From Mastigocoleus sp. MO_188.B34 (lineage in GTDB: Bacteria; Cyanobacteriota; Cyanobacteriia; Cyanobacteriales; Nostocaceae), in NCBI RefSeq assembly GCF_030065675.1, contig NZ_JASJDK010000010.1, positions 32,446-96,445 on the forward strand: a stretch of DNA of 64,000 nucleotides, given 5' to 3'. How positions within the stretch are numbered: the stretch's first letter is position 1; each line of letters begins with the position of its first letter. Below are positions 34,656-44,291 of the stretch, in pieces. A model generated the notes under the pieces. It did no database searches. It was not told where the DNA came from and saw only the letters and a list, made by a program, of their open reading frames with translations. The position numbers and the translations under genes are program-made.

Positions 34656-35327
34656 TTATTGGCGTACTTCTACGGGGGTATCCATACTAACTTGCTTATA
34701 AAGCATCAACACATCTACATTACGCATTCTCAAACAGCCATGGGATACAGCCGTACCAACCACATCATAATTCGGCGTACCGTGGAAACCTATGTAGTTT
34801 CGACCATCTGACCAAAATCCAATCCACCTCAGTCCTAAGGGACTATCAGGTCCAGGAGGAAAAACCTTATCAGTAATTGGATGACGCCAAGAAGGATTGA
34901 CAACTTTTTGATTTACTCGAAAAGAACCTGTAGGAGTTTCCCAACCTTTTTTACCTATTCCGGTGGGATAGCTGGCAATTGTTGTATTCCCACGGTACAC
35001 ATAAACTCGACGATCGCTTAAATCAACCGTTACTTTGATAGATCCGGAAGTGGGGTTAGATTTTATTGGTTTTTGGGGAACTGTTTGGATTGAAAATAAA
35101 TCAAACAGGTTATCTACTGTCCGGTTTTGTGGTGAGATTCGTGCGATTCCTGTTGTTCTTGCTCCAGAATTCTTAACCCGTGATGATGTTTCACGGGAGG
35201 AATTCATGGTTGTTTTAGATTGTGCCGAACTGTCAATGTAGCATTTTGTTAGTAAAGACAAAATTGCAGTTCCAAAACATAAGAATATTAAGGTTTTAGC
35301 TATATATCCATTTCTTACCATCGCCAT
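34656..35327 (-). CDS. L,D-transpeptidase (YkuD family)
   Basis: The protein has 223 residues. One N-terminal hydrophobic segment (about 10-28) serves as signal or anchor. A Ser/Thr-rich linker leads to the YkuD domain (about 95-222) with FHGTPNYD (His182) and SHGCLRM (His196, catalytic Cys198). It forms 3-3 cross-links in peptidoglycan or attaches proteins to it, in the periplasm. It is convergent with the comFB-like gene. Confidence 0.93.
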   Translation of the reverse strand: MAMVRNGYIAKTLIFLCFGTAILSLLTKCYIDSSAQSKTTMNSSRETSSRVKNSGARTTGIARISPQNRTVDNLFDLFSIQTVPQKPIKSNPTSGSIKVTVDLSDRRVYVYRGNTTIASYPTGIGKKGWETPTGSFRVNQKVVNPSWRHPITDKVFPPGPDSPLGLRWIGFWSDGRNYIGFHGTPNYDVVGTAVSHGCLRMRNVDVLMLYKQVSMDTPVEVRQ

Positions 35328-35585
35328 TACCAGTTTGATTTCCCAAAATCCGAATATTTACGCGATCTTTACTTACTTCTTTGCTTCACCAGTGCGAACC
35401 CTATTTCTTAAAAGAATGTCAAATGAATTTAACTTTCAATTATATTTACTGAAGGATAATATACCGAAATTTTACATTCTTTTATCATTTTTTTTACGGA
35501 TTTGCCGATATACGCGGGCACACTAGTGATGTAGATATTGCGAACTTACCTGAATTTAATATAAATGTTCTTCCCTTTTCGGGGT

Positions 35586-35681
35586 TATTGATTTTCAGGA
35601 CTATTAATTTTCAGGACTATTAATTTTCAGAACTATTAATTTTCAGGACTATTAATTTTCAGGACTATTAATTTTCAGGAT
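35586..35681. repeat. 16-bp tandem repeat, six units
   Basis: Six copies of TATTAATTTTCAGGAC, with single-base variants (TATTG.., ..CAGAAC, ..CAGGAT), lie in the long gap between the L,D-transpeptidase and sigG. They are AT-rich and non-coding. The flanking 35328-35585 holds nothing else recognisable. Confidence 0.85.
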
Positions 35682-35740
35682 TATTAAAACTTGGGTTAAG
35701 TTATCGCGATCGTATTTTTGTGGTGTGTGTGAGAAAAATC

Positions 35741-35893
35741 ATGTTTGAAAAACTTTTTCTAGCTTTCATAATTACACTTTCTCTAAATTTTGTAATTGAC
35801 CTTTCTACATTTAACAAAAATAATACTGGTGCTGATGAGCCTTCTGGGGTACCCTTTAACGAAAATGTTTTTGTACAAAGATTTAAAGATTGA
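35741..35893 (+). CDS. Possible small exported or membrane protein, 50 residues
   Basis: ATG at 35741 to TGA at 35891-35893. A short basic start (MFEKL) is followed by a hydrophobic stretch (FLAFIITLSLNFVI) and a polar tail rich in Asn. The pattern resembles a signal peptide or single helix. The ribosome-binding site is weak (GAGA, 6 nt upstream). No homologue is recognised. It lies 60 bp after the 16-bp repeat array and 280 bp before sigG. Confidence 0.3.
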   Translation: MFEKLFLAFIITLSLNFVIDLSTFNKNNTGADEPSGVPFNENVFVQRFKD

Positions 35894-36173
35894 TACGGGT
35901 ACTAAGTAGTTATGTAAATGTCAATAGGTAATGGTCAGTTATTAGTATTGCATACTCGTAAGTAGCATCAAGGTGAAGATTTAGTGAGAGGAATTCAGCC
36001 TTAGAAAGTTGATTATTAAAGGATACAGCCATATTCCTTAGATAAGATTTACGCAAAGTAAAATCAAACTTATATACTTCGGTGTTACAGTAATTAATCC
36101 GTCACTTTTGTTTGGAACTTCTTCTGAAATAACGTGTCTAATTGATAGGGATGATTTAAAGCCAGTGCAATCT

Positions 36174-36830
36174 ATGAGTCAATCAATTCCTGTATCCTGG
36201 TCAACTGTTGGCGTCAAAGTTCCGGAAAACTCAGTGCAAGTTGACCAACTCTCAAACCACGATCTAATCCTGCGTTGTCAAACAGGACTGCGCCCCGACC
36301 GTGTTGCCTTTGCAGAGTTGCTAAAACGCTATCAATCTCAAGTAGACCGAGTTTTATATCACTTGGCTCCAGACTGGTCTGACAGGGCTGATTTAGCTCA
36401 AGAAGTGTGGATTAGAGTGTATCGCAATATTAATCGCTTGCAAGAACCTGCTAAGTTCCGGGGGTGGTTAAGTCGAATTGCGACTAATCTATTTTATGAT
36501 GAGCTACGCAAACGGAAGCGTGTCGTTAGTCCTTTGTCCTTGGATGCACGTCGCACCGTGGATGATGGTGAAATGGATTGGGAAATCGCGGGTGATACCC
36601 CCGGTCCAGAAGAAGAATTGACCACACGCGAATTTTACGAGCAACTACGGGATGCAATCTCAGATTTGCCAGAAGTATTCAGAACTACTATTGTCCTGCG
36701 AGAAATTGAAGGCATGCCATATGAAGAAATCGCAGAAATTACAGGGGTTTCTCTGGGAACTGTAAAATCAAGAATTGCAAGAGCCAGAGCTAGATTACAA
36801 ACACAATTACAAAAATACTTAGATGCCTAG
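36174..36830 (+). CDS. sigG: ECF-type sigma factor, SigG-like
   Basis: The protein has 218 residues from ATG at 36174. Region 2 contains FAELLKRYQSQVDRVLYHL and DLAQEVWIRVYRNINRLQEPAKFRGWLSRIATNLFYDELRKRKR. Region 4 contains LPEVFRTTIVLREIEGMPYEEIAEITGVSLGTVKSRIARARARL. The gene is followed by an anti-sigma-type gene, as for Synechocystis sigG (slr1545) and apsG (slr1546). SigG-type factors handle envelope or light and oxidative stress. The ATG was preferred over a TTG 66 bp upstream because it gives the typical family N-terminus. Confidence 0.85.
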   Translation: MSQSIPVSWSTVGVKVPENSVQVDQLSNHDLILRCQTGLRPDRVAFAELLKRYQSQVDRVLYHLAPDWSDRADLAQEVWIRVYRNINRLQEPAKFRGWLSRIATNLFYDELRKRKRVVSPLSLDARRTVDDGEMDWEIAGDTPGPEEELTTREFYEQLRDAISDLPEVFRTTIVLREIEGMPYEEIAEITGVSLGTVKSRIARARARLQTQLQKYLDA

Positions 36831-37088
36831 ATCGTTTATCCCTAGATAATTTGTCTAGTTATCGATGTGGATTATGTTTCAAAATCTTTACTGCCAGCAA
36901 TTTAATTTTTATTTGCAAACAATTTGATTTCCTGATTATTTGATTTTCTAATTGTCAGCAAAATAAATACTTAAGTTAAAAATTGTTCCTAGTAAATTGG
37001 AGTGCTTCCACGAACGCATCTAAAGATTGATTAAGTTCTGATGCTTTTGGGTTTCTTTACCCGTATATGAATTTGTAGTAATGTTAAT

Positions 37089-37694
37089 ATGAATACAGAG
37101 TATCAGTTTGAGGACCGTTCCAATTTGCCACGATCTCAAGGATTGTCAGAGGGAATGGAAAAACATACCAATCAATCAACAGGCGCTATGGATATATTGA
37201 AGCGCGATCGCTTCGAACTATTGAGTGCTTACCTCGACGGTGAAGTAACTGCAGCAGAACGTCGGCTCATCGAGCAATGGTTGGATAATGAACCTGAAGT
37301 TCAACGTCTATATGTCCGTCTGCTTAAGCTGAGGCAAGGTTTACGAAGGCTTCCAGTACCAGAACAACAGCCCGTAGAAGAGACTATTAAGCAGGTAACA
37401 AAGCGTATAAGTCGCGGTTATCGCCAAGCAATAATTTATGGTAGCGCGGCAGTTGCTGCTTGTGTAATTGGTGCTGTAGGTAATTTGCTTTCCGGTGGAG
37501 ATGGTGCGATAGTACAAATGGCAATCCGGGAGCCACAGCAGCAATCTTCAACATCAAGCGATAGCTCCTTAATGGTTGCAATAAACTCGCCGGTCTTCCC
37601 CATACCGAAAGCGGAAATATCTCCAGATAAAGCGGTTGGGGAAGTGTTAAACCGTGGTTGGGATGTGGATATCAAAGATAATGATTTTAATTAA
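37089..37694 (+). CDS. Anti-sigma factor-like membrane protein (ApsG-like)
   Basis: The protein has 201 residues. The cytoplasmic domain contains FELLSAYLDGEVTAAERRLIEQWLDNEPEVQRLY (about 43-76), a zinc-finger/ASD-like anti-sigma helix set without the HxxxCxxC zinc ligands. One membrane helix follows (about 115-137), then a periplasmic tail of some 60 residues. It would hold SigG at the membrane and release it on a periplasmic signal. It lies 258 bp downstream of sigG on the same strand. The family call rests on architecture and neighbour. Confidence 0.75.
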   Translation: MNTEYQFEDRSNLPRSQGLSEGMEKHTNQSTGAMDILKRDRFELLSAYLDGEVTAAERRLIEQWLDNEPEVQRLYVRLLKLRQGLRRLPVPEQQPVEETIKQVTKRISRGYRQAIIYGSAAVAACVIGAVGNLLSGGDGAIVQMAIREPQQQSSTSSDSSLMVAINSPVFPIPKAEISPDKAVGEVLNRGWDVDIKDNDFN

Positions 37695-37782
37695 ATCTGT
37701 CAAAGTTTCTCGTCGTTAAATACTTCCGTGGGGATAGACTTTTAAATCGATAAATCAATAATCAATATTTTTATAGACCAAT

Positions 37783-37817
37783 GGAGGCGTTGTAATGCAG
37801 CGCCTCCTTGATTTTTT
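37783..37817 (+). terminator. Rho-independent terminator after the sigG/anti-sigma pair
   Basis: GGAGGCG (37783-37789) pairs with CGCCTCC (37801-37807) around an 11-nt loop and is followed by TTGATTTTTT. It is placed about 90 bp after the anti-sigma stop codon. Confidence 0.8.
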
Positions 37818-37927
37818 ACCGAAAAGTTTGGGTCTAAAGCCTCGCCTTTATAAGACGGTTTTCTGATATAGGTCACCCTCCCATTCCAATACAGTTCAGT
37901 TAAGACTTTTTTTAAAAAAATAACACT

Positions 37928-37955
37928 GTAGAGACGCGACATGTCGCGTCTCTAC
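37928..37955. repeat. 28-bp perfect palindrome (GTAGAGACGCGACA and its complement)
   Basis: GTAGAGACGCGACA at 37928-37941 is followed directly by its reverse complement, TGTCGCGTCTCTAC. Its ends, GTAGAGAC, are the same as those of the 114-bp MITE-like element at 16921-17034, so it may be a minimal derivative of the same family. It lies in the 332-bp gap between the anti-sigma gene and the GGCT-like gene. Confidence 0.85.
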
Positions 37956-38026
37956 AAAAGAAATTTAGGCTTATCTGAACCGTATTTCCTCCCATTCTTA
38001 AAAAGAACTCAATCCTGATTTCAGCG

Positions 38027-38500
38027 TCAAGAAACAACAAAACAATCTTCCATTTTTAAACCGCATCCACTCCACCATCCATTTGGTAGCAGCAGTACAC
38101 CGTTAAAACTGGTTATTTTATCTGGACTCATAAAATAGACCCAGGCTAAACCAAGACTTTTTCCTTGGAGAGCAAAAATTTCAACTTGGTGGCGGTTATA
38201 AAGATTTTGTGAAGGAACTCGCCCAGGGAGATAATCTTCCAATTCGTCTAATTCTTCCAATATCCCGAATTTCTGAAAGCTCAGTAAATATCCATAAACT
38301 AAACGCGATCCCATAGTCATACCCGGATAACCTACGCCTAGGTCAAATAATTCCCCCATAGTGTAAGCCGGTAATGCTCTATTGTGACAACCATCTAATT
38401 TCTTTGCGCAATACTTAGAATAGTTATTTTCACCAGGCTTAAGGGTGCCGTAGACAAAAACTCTGATGGATGTTATGATTTTTCCTTCTGATTCAGGCAT
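38027..38500 (-). CDS. Gamma-glutamylcyclotransferase-like protein
   Basis: The protein has 157 residues from ATG at 38500; the frame is open further upstream but that part overlaps the leuS start. The N-terminal signature IRVFVYGTLKPGENNY matches the YGTLxxG substrate loop of the AIG2/GGCT fold, and the acidic LEELDELEDY segment supplies the catalytic Glu region. Members release 5-oxoproline from gamma-glutamyl compounds or act on gamma-glutamylamines. It is divergent from leuS (89 bp between starts). It adds to the glutathione-related genes at 46.8-50.1 kb. Confidence 0.82.
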   Translation of the reverse strand: MPESEGKIITSIRVFVYGTLKPGENNYSKYCAKKLDGCHNRALPAYTMGELFDLGVGYPGMTMGSRLVYGYLLSFQKFGILEELDELEDYLPGRVPSQNLYNRHQVEIFALQGKSLGLAWVYFMSPDKITSFNGVLLLPNGWWSGCGLKMEDCFVVS

Positions 38501-38589
38501 GAGTTGTTTAGTCAGCACATTACTTTGCCTAGCGTTTAGAATATTTAGGCAGGCAAAATCAAAATTATATATCCAGTAGGAGTTTTTTG

Positions 38590-41193
38590 GTGGATTCCCG
38601 ATACAGACCAGCAGAAATTGAGGCAAAGTGGCAAAAGAAATGGGTAGAAACTGGCTTACATAAAACTGATACAGACCTTAAGAAGCCAAAGTTTTACGCC
38701 ACCTCTATGTTTCCTTATCCATCGGGTAACCTACATATGGGTCACGTCCGTAACTATACAATTACTGATGTGATTGGTCGTTTCAAACGCATGCAAGGAT
38801 ATCGAGTATTACATCCGATGGGGTGGGATGCGTTTGGTTTGCCTGCGGAAAATGCTGCGATAGATCGGGGCGTTCATCCCTCGAAATGGACTTATGAAAA
38901 TATTGCCCAAATGCGATCGCAACTGGAGCCTTTGGGTTTATCAATTAATTGGGATTGTGAGGTAGCTACCTGCTCCCCGGATTACTACAAGTGGACCCAA
39001 TGGATATTTTTGCAATTCTTAGAAGCAGGTTTAGCTTACCAGAAAGAATCAGCAGTGAATTGGGATCCAATTGACCAAACAGTATTGGCGAATGAACAAG
39101 TAGATAATCAAGGTCGTTCTTGGCGTAGCGGAGCCCAAGTAGAAAGAAAATTATTGCGACAGTGGTTTTTCAAGATTACTGACTATGCAGAGGAGTTACT
39201 TAACGATCTTGATAAATTAACAGGATGGCCCGAACGGGTCAAATTAATGCAGGCAAACTGGATTGGTAAATCAACTGGGGCATATTTGGAATTTCCAATT
39301 GTGGGAATGGAAGAAAAAATCGGTGTTTATACAACCCGACCAGATACGGTTTATGGAGTTAGCTATGTCGTACTCGCACCAGAACATCCTTTGACCGAGA
39401 AAGTTGCAACTAAAGAAAGAAGACCTGCGGTAGAAACATTTGTCCAAGAAGTTGCAAACCAAAGTGAGTTAGAACGTACTGCTGAAGACAAACCAAAAAA
39501 AGGAATTGCCACTGGCGGTAAAGCTATTAACCCATTTAATGGGGAAGAAGTACCCATTTGGATCGCTGACTACGTGCTGTACGAATATGGTACTGGTGCA
39601 GTAATGGGGGTACCCGCACATGATGCTCGAGATTTTAAGTTTGCGAATAATTATGATTTACCAATTGAGTTTGTAATAGCAGATCCCAAAGCAGTTGGCG
39701 AGCAAGATATTTCCCCATCACCAGATGACGGCGACCAAGTTATTCAGGTGGAATCCACAGAAGCCTATACCGAAGCAGGAATAGTCATAAATTCCGGTCA
39801 ATTTACTGGAATGTCCTCCGAGTCAGCAAAACAAGCAATTATTGATTACGCCCAAGATAAAGGCTTTGGAAAAGCACGAGTACAATACCGCTTGCGGGAT
39901 TGGCTAATTTCTCGACAAAGATATTGGGGTACGCCAATTCCAGTAATTCACTGTCCTGATTGTGGCGTAGTTCCAGTACCAGATGAAGATTTACCGGTGC
40001 AGTTACCGGAAAACGTTGATTTTTCTGGGCGTGGTCCATCACCCTTAGCCAAGCTAGAAGACTGGGTCAATGTACCTTGTCCAAATTGTGGAACCTCGGC
40101 TAAGAGAGAAACAGATACCATGGATACCTTTATTGATTCCTCGTGGTATTTCTTACGTTATCCCGATGCCAAAAACGAGCAGAAAGTTTTTGACTCAGCC
40201 AAAACCAACGATTGGATGCCGGTGGATCAATATGTAGGTGGAATTGAACATGCTATTTTGCACCTGCTGTATTCACGGTTTTTTACCAAAGTATTGCGCG
40301 ATCGCGGTTTACTGAACTTTGACGAACCCTTCCAACGTCTTTTGACTCAAGGAATGGTACAAAGTTTAACTTATAAAAATCCTGTAACTAATAAATACGT
40401 TCCTGCTTCTAAGATAGATCCGAGTGATCCGAAGGATCCGGACACCGGCGAACCCCTGCAAGTCTTTTACGAAAAGATGTCCAAGTCAAAATACAATGGC
40501 ATCAAACCAGAGGAAGTTATTAGCAAATATGGGGCAGATACAGCAAGAATGTTCATTCTGTTTAAAGCTCCGCCAGAAAAAGACTTAGAATGGGAAGATA
40601 CAGATGTGGAAGGACAATTCCGCTTCTTGAACCGAGTCTGGCGTATAGTCACAGATTTTGCCCCCAAGTATCCTTCGTTGGCAAGCAAGCAAGGGAAATT
40701 AACTAAACCCGAAAAAGACTTGCGACGGGCAATTCACACTGCCATTAAAGAAGTCACAGAGGATTTGATTGGTGACTACCAATTTAATACCGCAATTTCG
40801 GAATTAATGAAGTTAAGTAACGCTCTGAGCGATGCTAGTTGTAAAGATTCTTTTGTTTATGCAGAAGGCGTTCGTATTTTAGTTAAACTACTAACACCAT
40901 TTGCACCACATATTGCAGAAGAATTGTGGCATCAATTGGGGTATACTGCTTCTGTTGGAGATCAAAGCTGGCCAACTGTCGATCCTGAAGCCTTAGTTGT
41001 TGATGAAATAACCTTGGTAATTCAGATCAATGGTAAAAAACGCGGTGAATTACAAGTCTCAGCACAACTCGATAAAGCTGGCTTGGAGAAATACGCCCGG
41101 GAATCAGAAGTTGCTAGGCGGTATATCGAAGACAAACAAATTAAAAAGGTAATTGTTGTCCCCGGCAAATTAGTTAACTTTGTCGTCGGTTAA
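38590..41193 (+). CDS. leuS: Leucyl-tRNA synthetase
   Basis: The protein has 867 residues from GTG at 38590, chosen because AGGAG lies at 38578-38582, 7 nt upstream, and the product then starts [11 protein letters not shown]; a TTG one codon earlier is also in frame. The class I HIGH-type motif is [12 protein letters not shown] near residue 40, the CP1 editing domain spans about 220-420 (TTRPDTVYG), and KMSKSKYNG marks the second catalytic motif. The anticodon-binding helical domain and C-terminal tail are complete. It charges tRNA(Leu) in the cytoplasm. Confidence 0.97.
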   Translation: MDSRYRPAEIEAKWQKKWVETGLHKTDTDLKKPKFYATSMFPYPSGNLHMGHVRNYTITDVIGRFKRMQGYRVLHPMGWDAFGLPAENAAIDRGVHPSKWTYENIAQMRSQLEPLGLSINWDCEVATCSPDYYKWTQWIFLQFLEAGLAYQKESAVNWDPIDQTVLANEQVDNQGRSWRSGAQVERKLLRQWFFKITDYAEELLNDLDKLTGWPERVKLMQANWIGKSTGAYLEFPIVGMEEKIGVYTTRPDTVYGVSYVVLAPEHPLTEKVATKERRPAVETFVQEVANQSELERTAEDKPKKGIATGGKAINPFNGEEVPIWIADYVLYEYGTGAVMGVPAHDARDFKFANNYDLPIEFVIADPKAVGEQDISPSPDDGDQVIQVESTEAYTEAGIVINSGQFTGMSSESAKQAIIDYAQDKGFGKARVQYRLRDWLISRQRYWGTPIPVIHCPDCGVVPVPDEDLPVQLPENVDFSGRGPSPLAKLEDWVNVPCPNCGTSAKRETDTMDTFIDSSWYFLRYPDAKNEQKVFDSAKTNDWMPVDQYVGGIEHAILHLLYSRFFTKVLRDRGLLNFDEPFQRLLTQGMVQSLTYKNPVTNKYVPASKIDPSDPKDPDTGEPLQVFYEKMSKSKYNGIKPEEVISKYGADTARMFILFKAPPEKDLEWEDTDVEGQFRFLNRVWRIVTDFAPKYPSLASKQGKLTKPEKDLRRAIHTAIKEVTEDLIGDYQFNTAISELMKLSNALSDASCKDSFVYAEGVRILVKLLTPFAPHIAEELWHQLGYTASVGDQSWPTVDPEALVVDEITLVIQINGKKRGELQVSAQLDKAGLEKYARESEVARRYIEDKQIKKVIVVPGKLVNFVVG

Positions 41194-41235
41194 ATTACCC
41201 CGAATCACACTTTCTCACATAAACACACTAATACG

Positions 41236-41367
41236 ATGTCCACTAAATTATCCGTACAACCTGAAGAACCCCCTCCGGATTTTCCTCTGCTGGCTCCTTA
41301 CCTGTGGCGCACAGTAAGCCACATATTTGGTGGTAACGGCAGAGGAGGACCTCCTGGTTACGGATGA
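41236..41367 (+). CDS. Small proline- and glycine-rich protein, 43 residues
   Basis: ATG at 41236 to TGA at 41365-41367. The product begins MSTKLSVQPEEPPPDF, then LLAPYLWRTVSHIFGG, and ends with a Gly/Arg/Pro-rich tail (GRGGPPGYG). Composition and codon use look coding rather than random. It follows leuS by 42 bp, so it may be read on the same transcript. No family was recognised. Confidence 0.45.
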   Translation: MSTKLSVQPEEPPPDFPLLAPYLWRTVSHIFGGNGRGGPPGYG

Positions 41368-42231
41368 TTAGTTAACATTAATTACAAAATTTGAGCTTCG
41401 CGCAAATTACTTTGTGCGTTGAATATATTTTTGATTCGCTTCTTAACCGATAAATCGCGGAAGATGTAACTGCTTTTCGCGTAAATTGTGGATTTTATCC
41501 GAGAGCATTCTTTATATAAAGGTTAAGGTAAACAGATATCTATCCTTCGAGCGGAGGGTAGTTATACAGCATTAGATGAATAAAGCCCTTCAAAGCTTAC
41601 AGGGCGAAATACCCTCATTCAATAATCCACCCACAAAACACCCAAATAAATTCACTTGAGGTACATTTTTCTATCTCATAGAAGGTATATTTCTGAAGCT
41701 ATTAGTAGCAAGAGTTACAATCAGTCTTAATTAAATATTTTTCTTCGAAGTGGGGACGGTAATTGACTACTACCGATGACTCATTACGAACATAAAAAAG
41801 CGCTTGAGATTTTTGCTCACCCAAGCGCTCCCCCGTATATATGTATACCAAATCACTAGTTTGATGCAACATTTTATAATCGCTGTTTCCCCTTATACAA
41901 AGGGATTACGAAATTAACCTGTGGCAAACATATGGTGAAGTGGTATCACTCCTTGCACAAATACAGAATATCTTTTCTGGGTTATAACGGGGAATCGGGT
42001 GAGTGACAGTTTGTCAACTGACACTAGTGAAAGAGGGGAATATTTTTTGGTAAATCAACCTATTTTGTAGTGAAATTCTGCTTGACCCCAGTGCCAATGT
42101 GGTATAGCTGCATGCTAATAGTTTTAGTAATAACTTACTAGAGGGGCTAATGCCAATCCCCATTCCCTAATCCCCTAATTCCCAATCCCCATCCTCCCTG
42201 TAAAATATCGGCATGATAGTGGGTGAGAATT
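41368..42231. other. Long spacer between leuS region and GHMP kinase
   Basis: These 864 bp are AT-rich and without a credible gene. They contain the minus-strand terminator-like unit at 41793-41847 and a run of CCCAATCC/CCCTAATCC words (about 42150-42195), a degenerate relative of the 7-bp repeats. The kinase promoter should lie in the last 200 bp. Confidence 0.4.
41793..41835 (-). terminator. Minus-strand hairpin with T-tract, promoter-like boxes just upstream
   Basis: On the minus strand AGCGCTTG (41822-41829) pairs with CAAGCGCT (41799-41806) and is followed by six T residues (41794-41799). No minus-strand gene ends here. TTGCAT (41864-41869) and TATACA (41842-41847) with a 16-bp spacer lie directly upstream, so the unit could produce a ~42-nt RNA that is almost only terminator. 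It may instead mark the end of an unseen antisense transcript. Confidence 0.5.
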
Positions 42232-43278
42232 ATGGAAATATTTGTTCCGGGACGTTTATGTTTGTTTGGCGAACATAGCGATTGGGCTAGTAGCTACCGT
42301 CGCGTTAATCCAAAAATAGCAAAAGGATTGACGCTAATGGTGGGTATCAATCAAGGGTTGTATGCTGAGGTCACACCCCATTCCGAACAATTCATTGTCC
42401 GGGTATCTCAAGGCACGAAGACGCCCCAAATTTTAACTTTACCCATGTCTAGACCTGTTTTACTAGCTGTGGCTCAAAAAGGAGGTTTTTTTAGCTATGC
42501 AGCTGGTGTCGCGTACCAAATATTGACCCAGTTTCATGTGGGTGGGTTAGAAATTAACAATTATTTAACAGATTTGCCAATTAAAAAGGGCTTGTCCTCC
42601 AGTGCTGCAATCTGTGTTTTAGTCGCAAAGGCATTTAATCAAATTTATGACTTAAAGATGACTGTACGGGGAGAAATGGAATTTGCCTACCTTGGAGAGG
42701 TTACCACTCCTTCTCGCTGCGGAAGAATGGATCAAGCCTGTGCTTATGGTAATAATCCAATTGCAATGGTATTTGATGGAGAGCACCTTGATGTCTTAGA
42801 GTTGAAGGTACCCCAAGATTTATTTTTTGTAATCGTGGATTTGGGAACTCAGAAAAACACGCAAACAATCCTTGCTCGACTCAATGACTGCTATCCTACT
42901 CCCGAAAACAAAATACAAGCAGACGTGCAAAAATACCTCGGTTCCGTGAGCCATAAAATTACCCAAGCAGCAATTGAGGCTCTGGAACAAGGAGATGCTG
43001 AAAAAATCGGCGATTTGATGCAAAAAGCCCAGGCTAAGTTTGACAAATATCTCATCCCTGTTTGTTCTGAGGAACTAACTGCGCCAAAACTACATGAATT
43101 ACTCAAACATAAACCAATTCAACCTTACATTTGGGGCGGTAAGGGTGTTGGTTCTCAAGGAGATGGTGCAGCACAATTTGTTGCTAAAGATGAAGAAAGT
43201 CAACAAAAATTAATCGAAGTCATCGAGCGAGATTTCCCTCAAATGCAGTGTTTGAAATTAACAATTCATGCCCAATAG
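42232..43278 (+). CDS. GHMP-family sugar kinase
   Basis: The protein has 348 residues from ATG at 42232, with a GTG three codons earlier. The N-terminal motif FVPGRLCLFGEHSDW is the galactokinase-type signature, and the ATP phosphate loop is PIKKGLSSSAAICVLVAKA near residues 120-138. The C-terminal Gly-rich motif GGKGVGSQGDGAAQF closes the active site. It probably phosphorylates the anomeric carbon of a sugar. The next gene overlaps it by 11 bp and encodes a nucleotidylyltransferase, so the pair should convert a free sugar to an NDP-sugar. Confidence 0.88.
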   Translation: MEIFVPGRLCLFGEHSDWASSYRRVNPKIAKGLTLMVGINQGLYAEVTPHSEQFIVRVSQGTKTPQILTLPMSRPVLLAVAQKGGFFSYAAGVAYQILTQFHVGGLEINNYLTDLPIKKGLSSSAAICVLVAKAFNQIYDLKMTVRGEMEFAYLGEVTTPSRCGRMDQACAYGNNPIAMVFDGEHLDVLELKVPQDLFFVIVDLGTQKNTQTILARLNDCYPTPENKIQADVQKYLGSVSHKITQAAIEALEQGDAEKIGDLMQKAQAKFDKYLIPVCSEELTAPKLHELLKHKPIQPYIWGGKGVGSQGDGAAQFVAKDEESQQKLIEVIERDFPQMQCLKLTIHAQ

Positions 43279-44149
43279 TAAAATCACAAAAGCCGTAATT
43301 CCAGCTGCAGGTTTTGGTACCCGTTTATATCCTGCCACTAAAGTCGTTAAGAAAGAACTTTTTCCGATTATGGATCGGGATGGTAAGGTTAAACCGGTCA
43401 TTCAAGTGATCGTGGAAGAAGCGATCGCTGCTGGAATTGAAGAAGTTGGTATTGTTACCCAACCAGAAGATACGGGTGTTTTTAGGGATTTTTTTCAAAA
43501 GCCTCCCAGCAAAGAACTTTACCAAAAGTTGTCACCTCAAAATCGGGAATACAGTGAATATGTTCAAGAATTAGGTGGTAAGATAACAGTCCTAACCCAA
43601 TCCGAGCAAGAGGGTTACGGTCATGCCGTGTTTTGTGCCAAGGAATGGGTTGACGGTCAACCATTTTTGTTAATGTTGGGCGACCATGTTTATTCTTCAA
43701 ATACTGAGAAATCTTGTGCGCGTCAAATTTTGGATGTTTACGAGCAAAGTGACTGCAGTGTAATTGGTTTAGACACCATGTCAGTACCAACGATTCAAAA
43801 AGCTGGTTGTATTACTGGTACATGGCGAGAGTTCAAGTCTGTCCTTGAAGTTACTCAGGTGTATGAAAAACCAACTATTGAATACGCTCGTCAAAATTTA
43901 AGAGTGGAAGGAATGGAAGAAGATGAATTTCTTTGTATTTTTGGTTTGTATGCACTAACACCAAAAATCTTTGAGTTTTTGGAAGAACACATCAACAACA
44001 ATTTTCGGGAGCGGGGTGAATTTCAGTTGACTTCCTGTTTGGATCGAGTGCGAGTTGCTGAGGGGATGACCGGTTATGTTGTTAAAGGTAAAAGCTTTGA
44101 TACGGGTATGCCAAATGCTTACCGACAAACTATGATTGATTTTTTCTAG
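43268..44149 (+). CDS. UTP-glucose-1-phosphate uridylyltransferase-like nucleotidyltransferase
   Basis: The protein has 293 residues. The nucleotide-binding start is AVIPAAGFGTRLYPATKVVKKELFPI, followed by VIQVIVEEAIAAGIEEVGIVT, and LLMLGDHVY holds the metal-binding Asp. The C-terminus ends FDTGMPNAYRQTMIDFF, as in the GalU group. It transfers UMP (possibly another NMP) to a sugar 1-phosphate. It starts inside the GHMP kinase gene, which points to a two-step activation pathway for a scavenged sugar. The product could feed glycan synthesis. Confidence 0.88.
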   Translation: MPNSKITKAVIPAAGFGTRLYPATKVVKKELFPIMDRDGKVKPVIQVIVEEAIAAGIEEVGIVTQPEDTGVFRDFFQKPPSKELYQKLSPQNREYSEYVQELGGKITVLTQSEQEGYGHAVFCAKEWVDGQPFLLMLGDHVYSSNTEKSCARQILDVYEQSDCSVIGLDTMSVPTIQKAGCITGTWREFKSVLEVTQVYEKPTIEYARQNLRVEGMEEDEFLCIFGLYALTPKIFEFLEEHINNNFRERGEFQLTSCLDRVRVAEGMTGYVVKGKSFDTGMPNAYRQTMIDFF

Positions 44150-44171
44150 AATATTAAATCACTTTGCTTTT

Positions 44172-44291
44172 CTAGTGTTTTGAGTAGAGAACAGGAGTTA
44201 AATGTTCATAAAAACCAACAGAAAATGCGATCGCAGCTTTATCTCCAATTGCTTGATTCATAACAATAACGAGTTCCATATGCTCAGCCAT
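44172..44291 (-). pseudogene. Short fragment resembling a CHAT/caspase-like domain end
   Basis: A 39-codon frame from ATG at 44291 to a stop at 44172-44174 reads MAEHMELVIVMNQAIGDKAA, then IAFSVGFYEHL. The block VIVMNQAIGDKAAIAFSVGFYEHL resembles the segment following the catalytic Cys in CHAT/caspase-like proteins of cyanobacteria (..VVGM..IGDKAAIAFSVGFYDAL). The Cys and His parts are missing. A 30-codon frame ends at its start codon (TAATG overlap). It is probably a relic. Confidence 0.4.
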
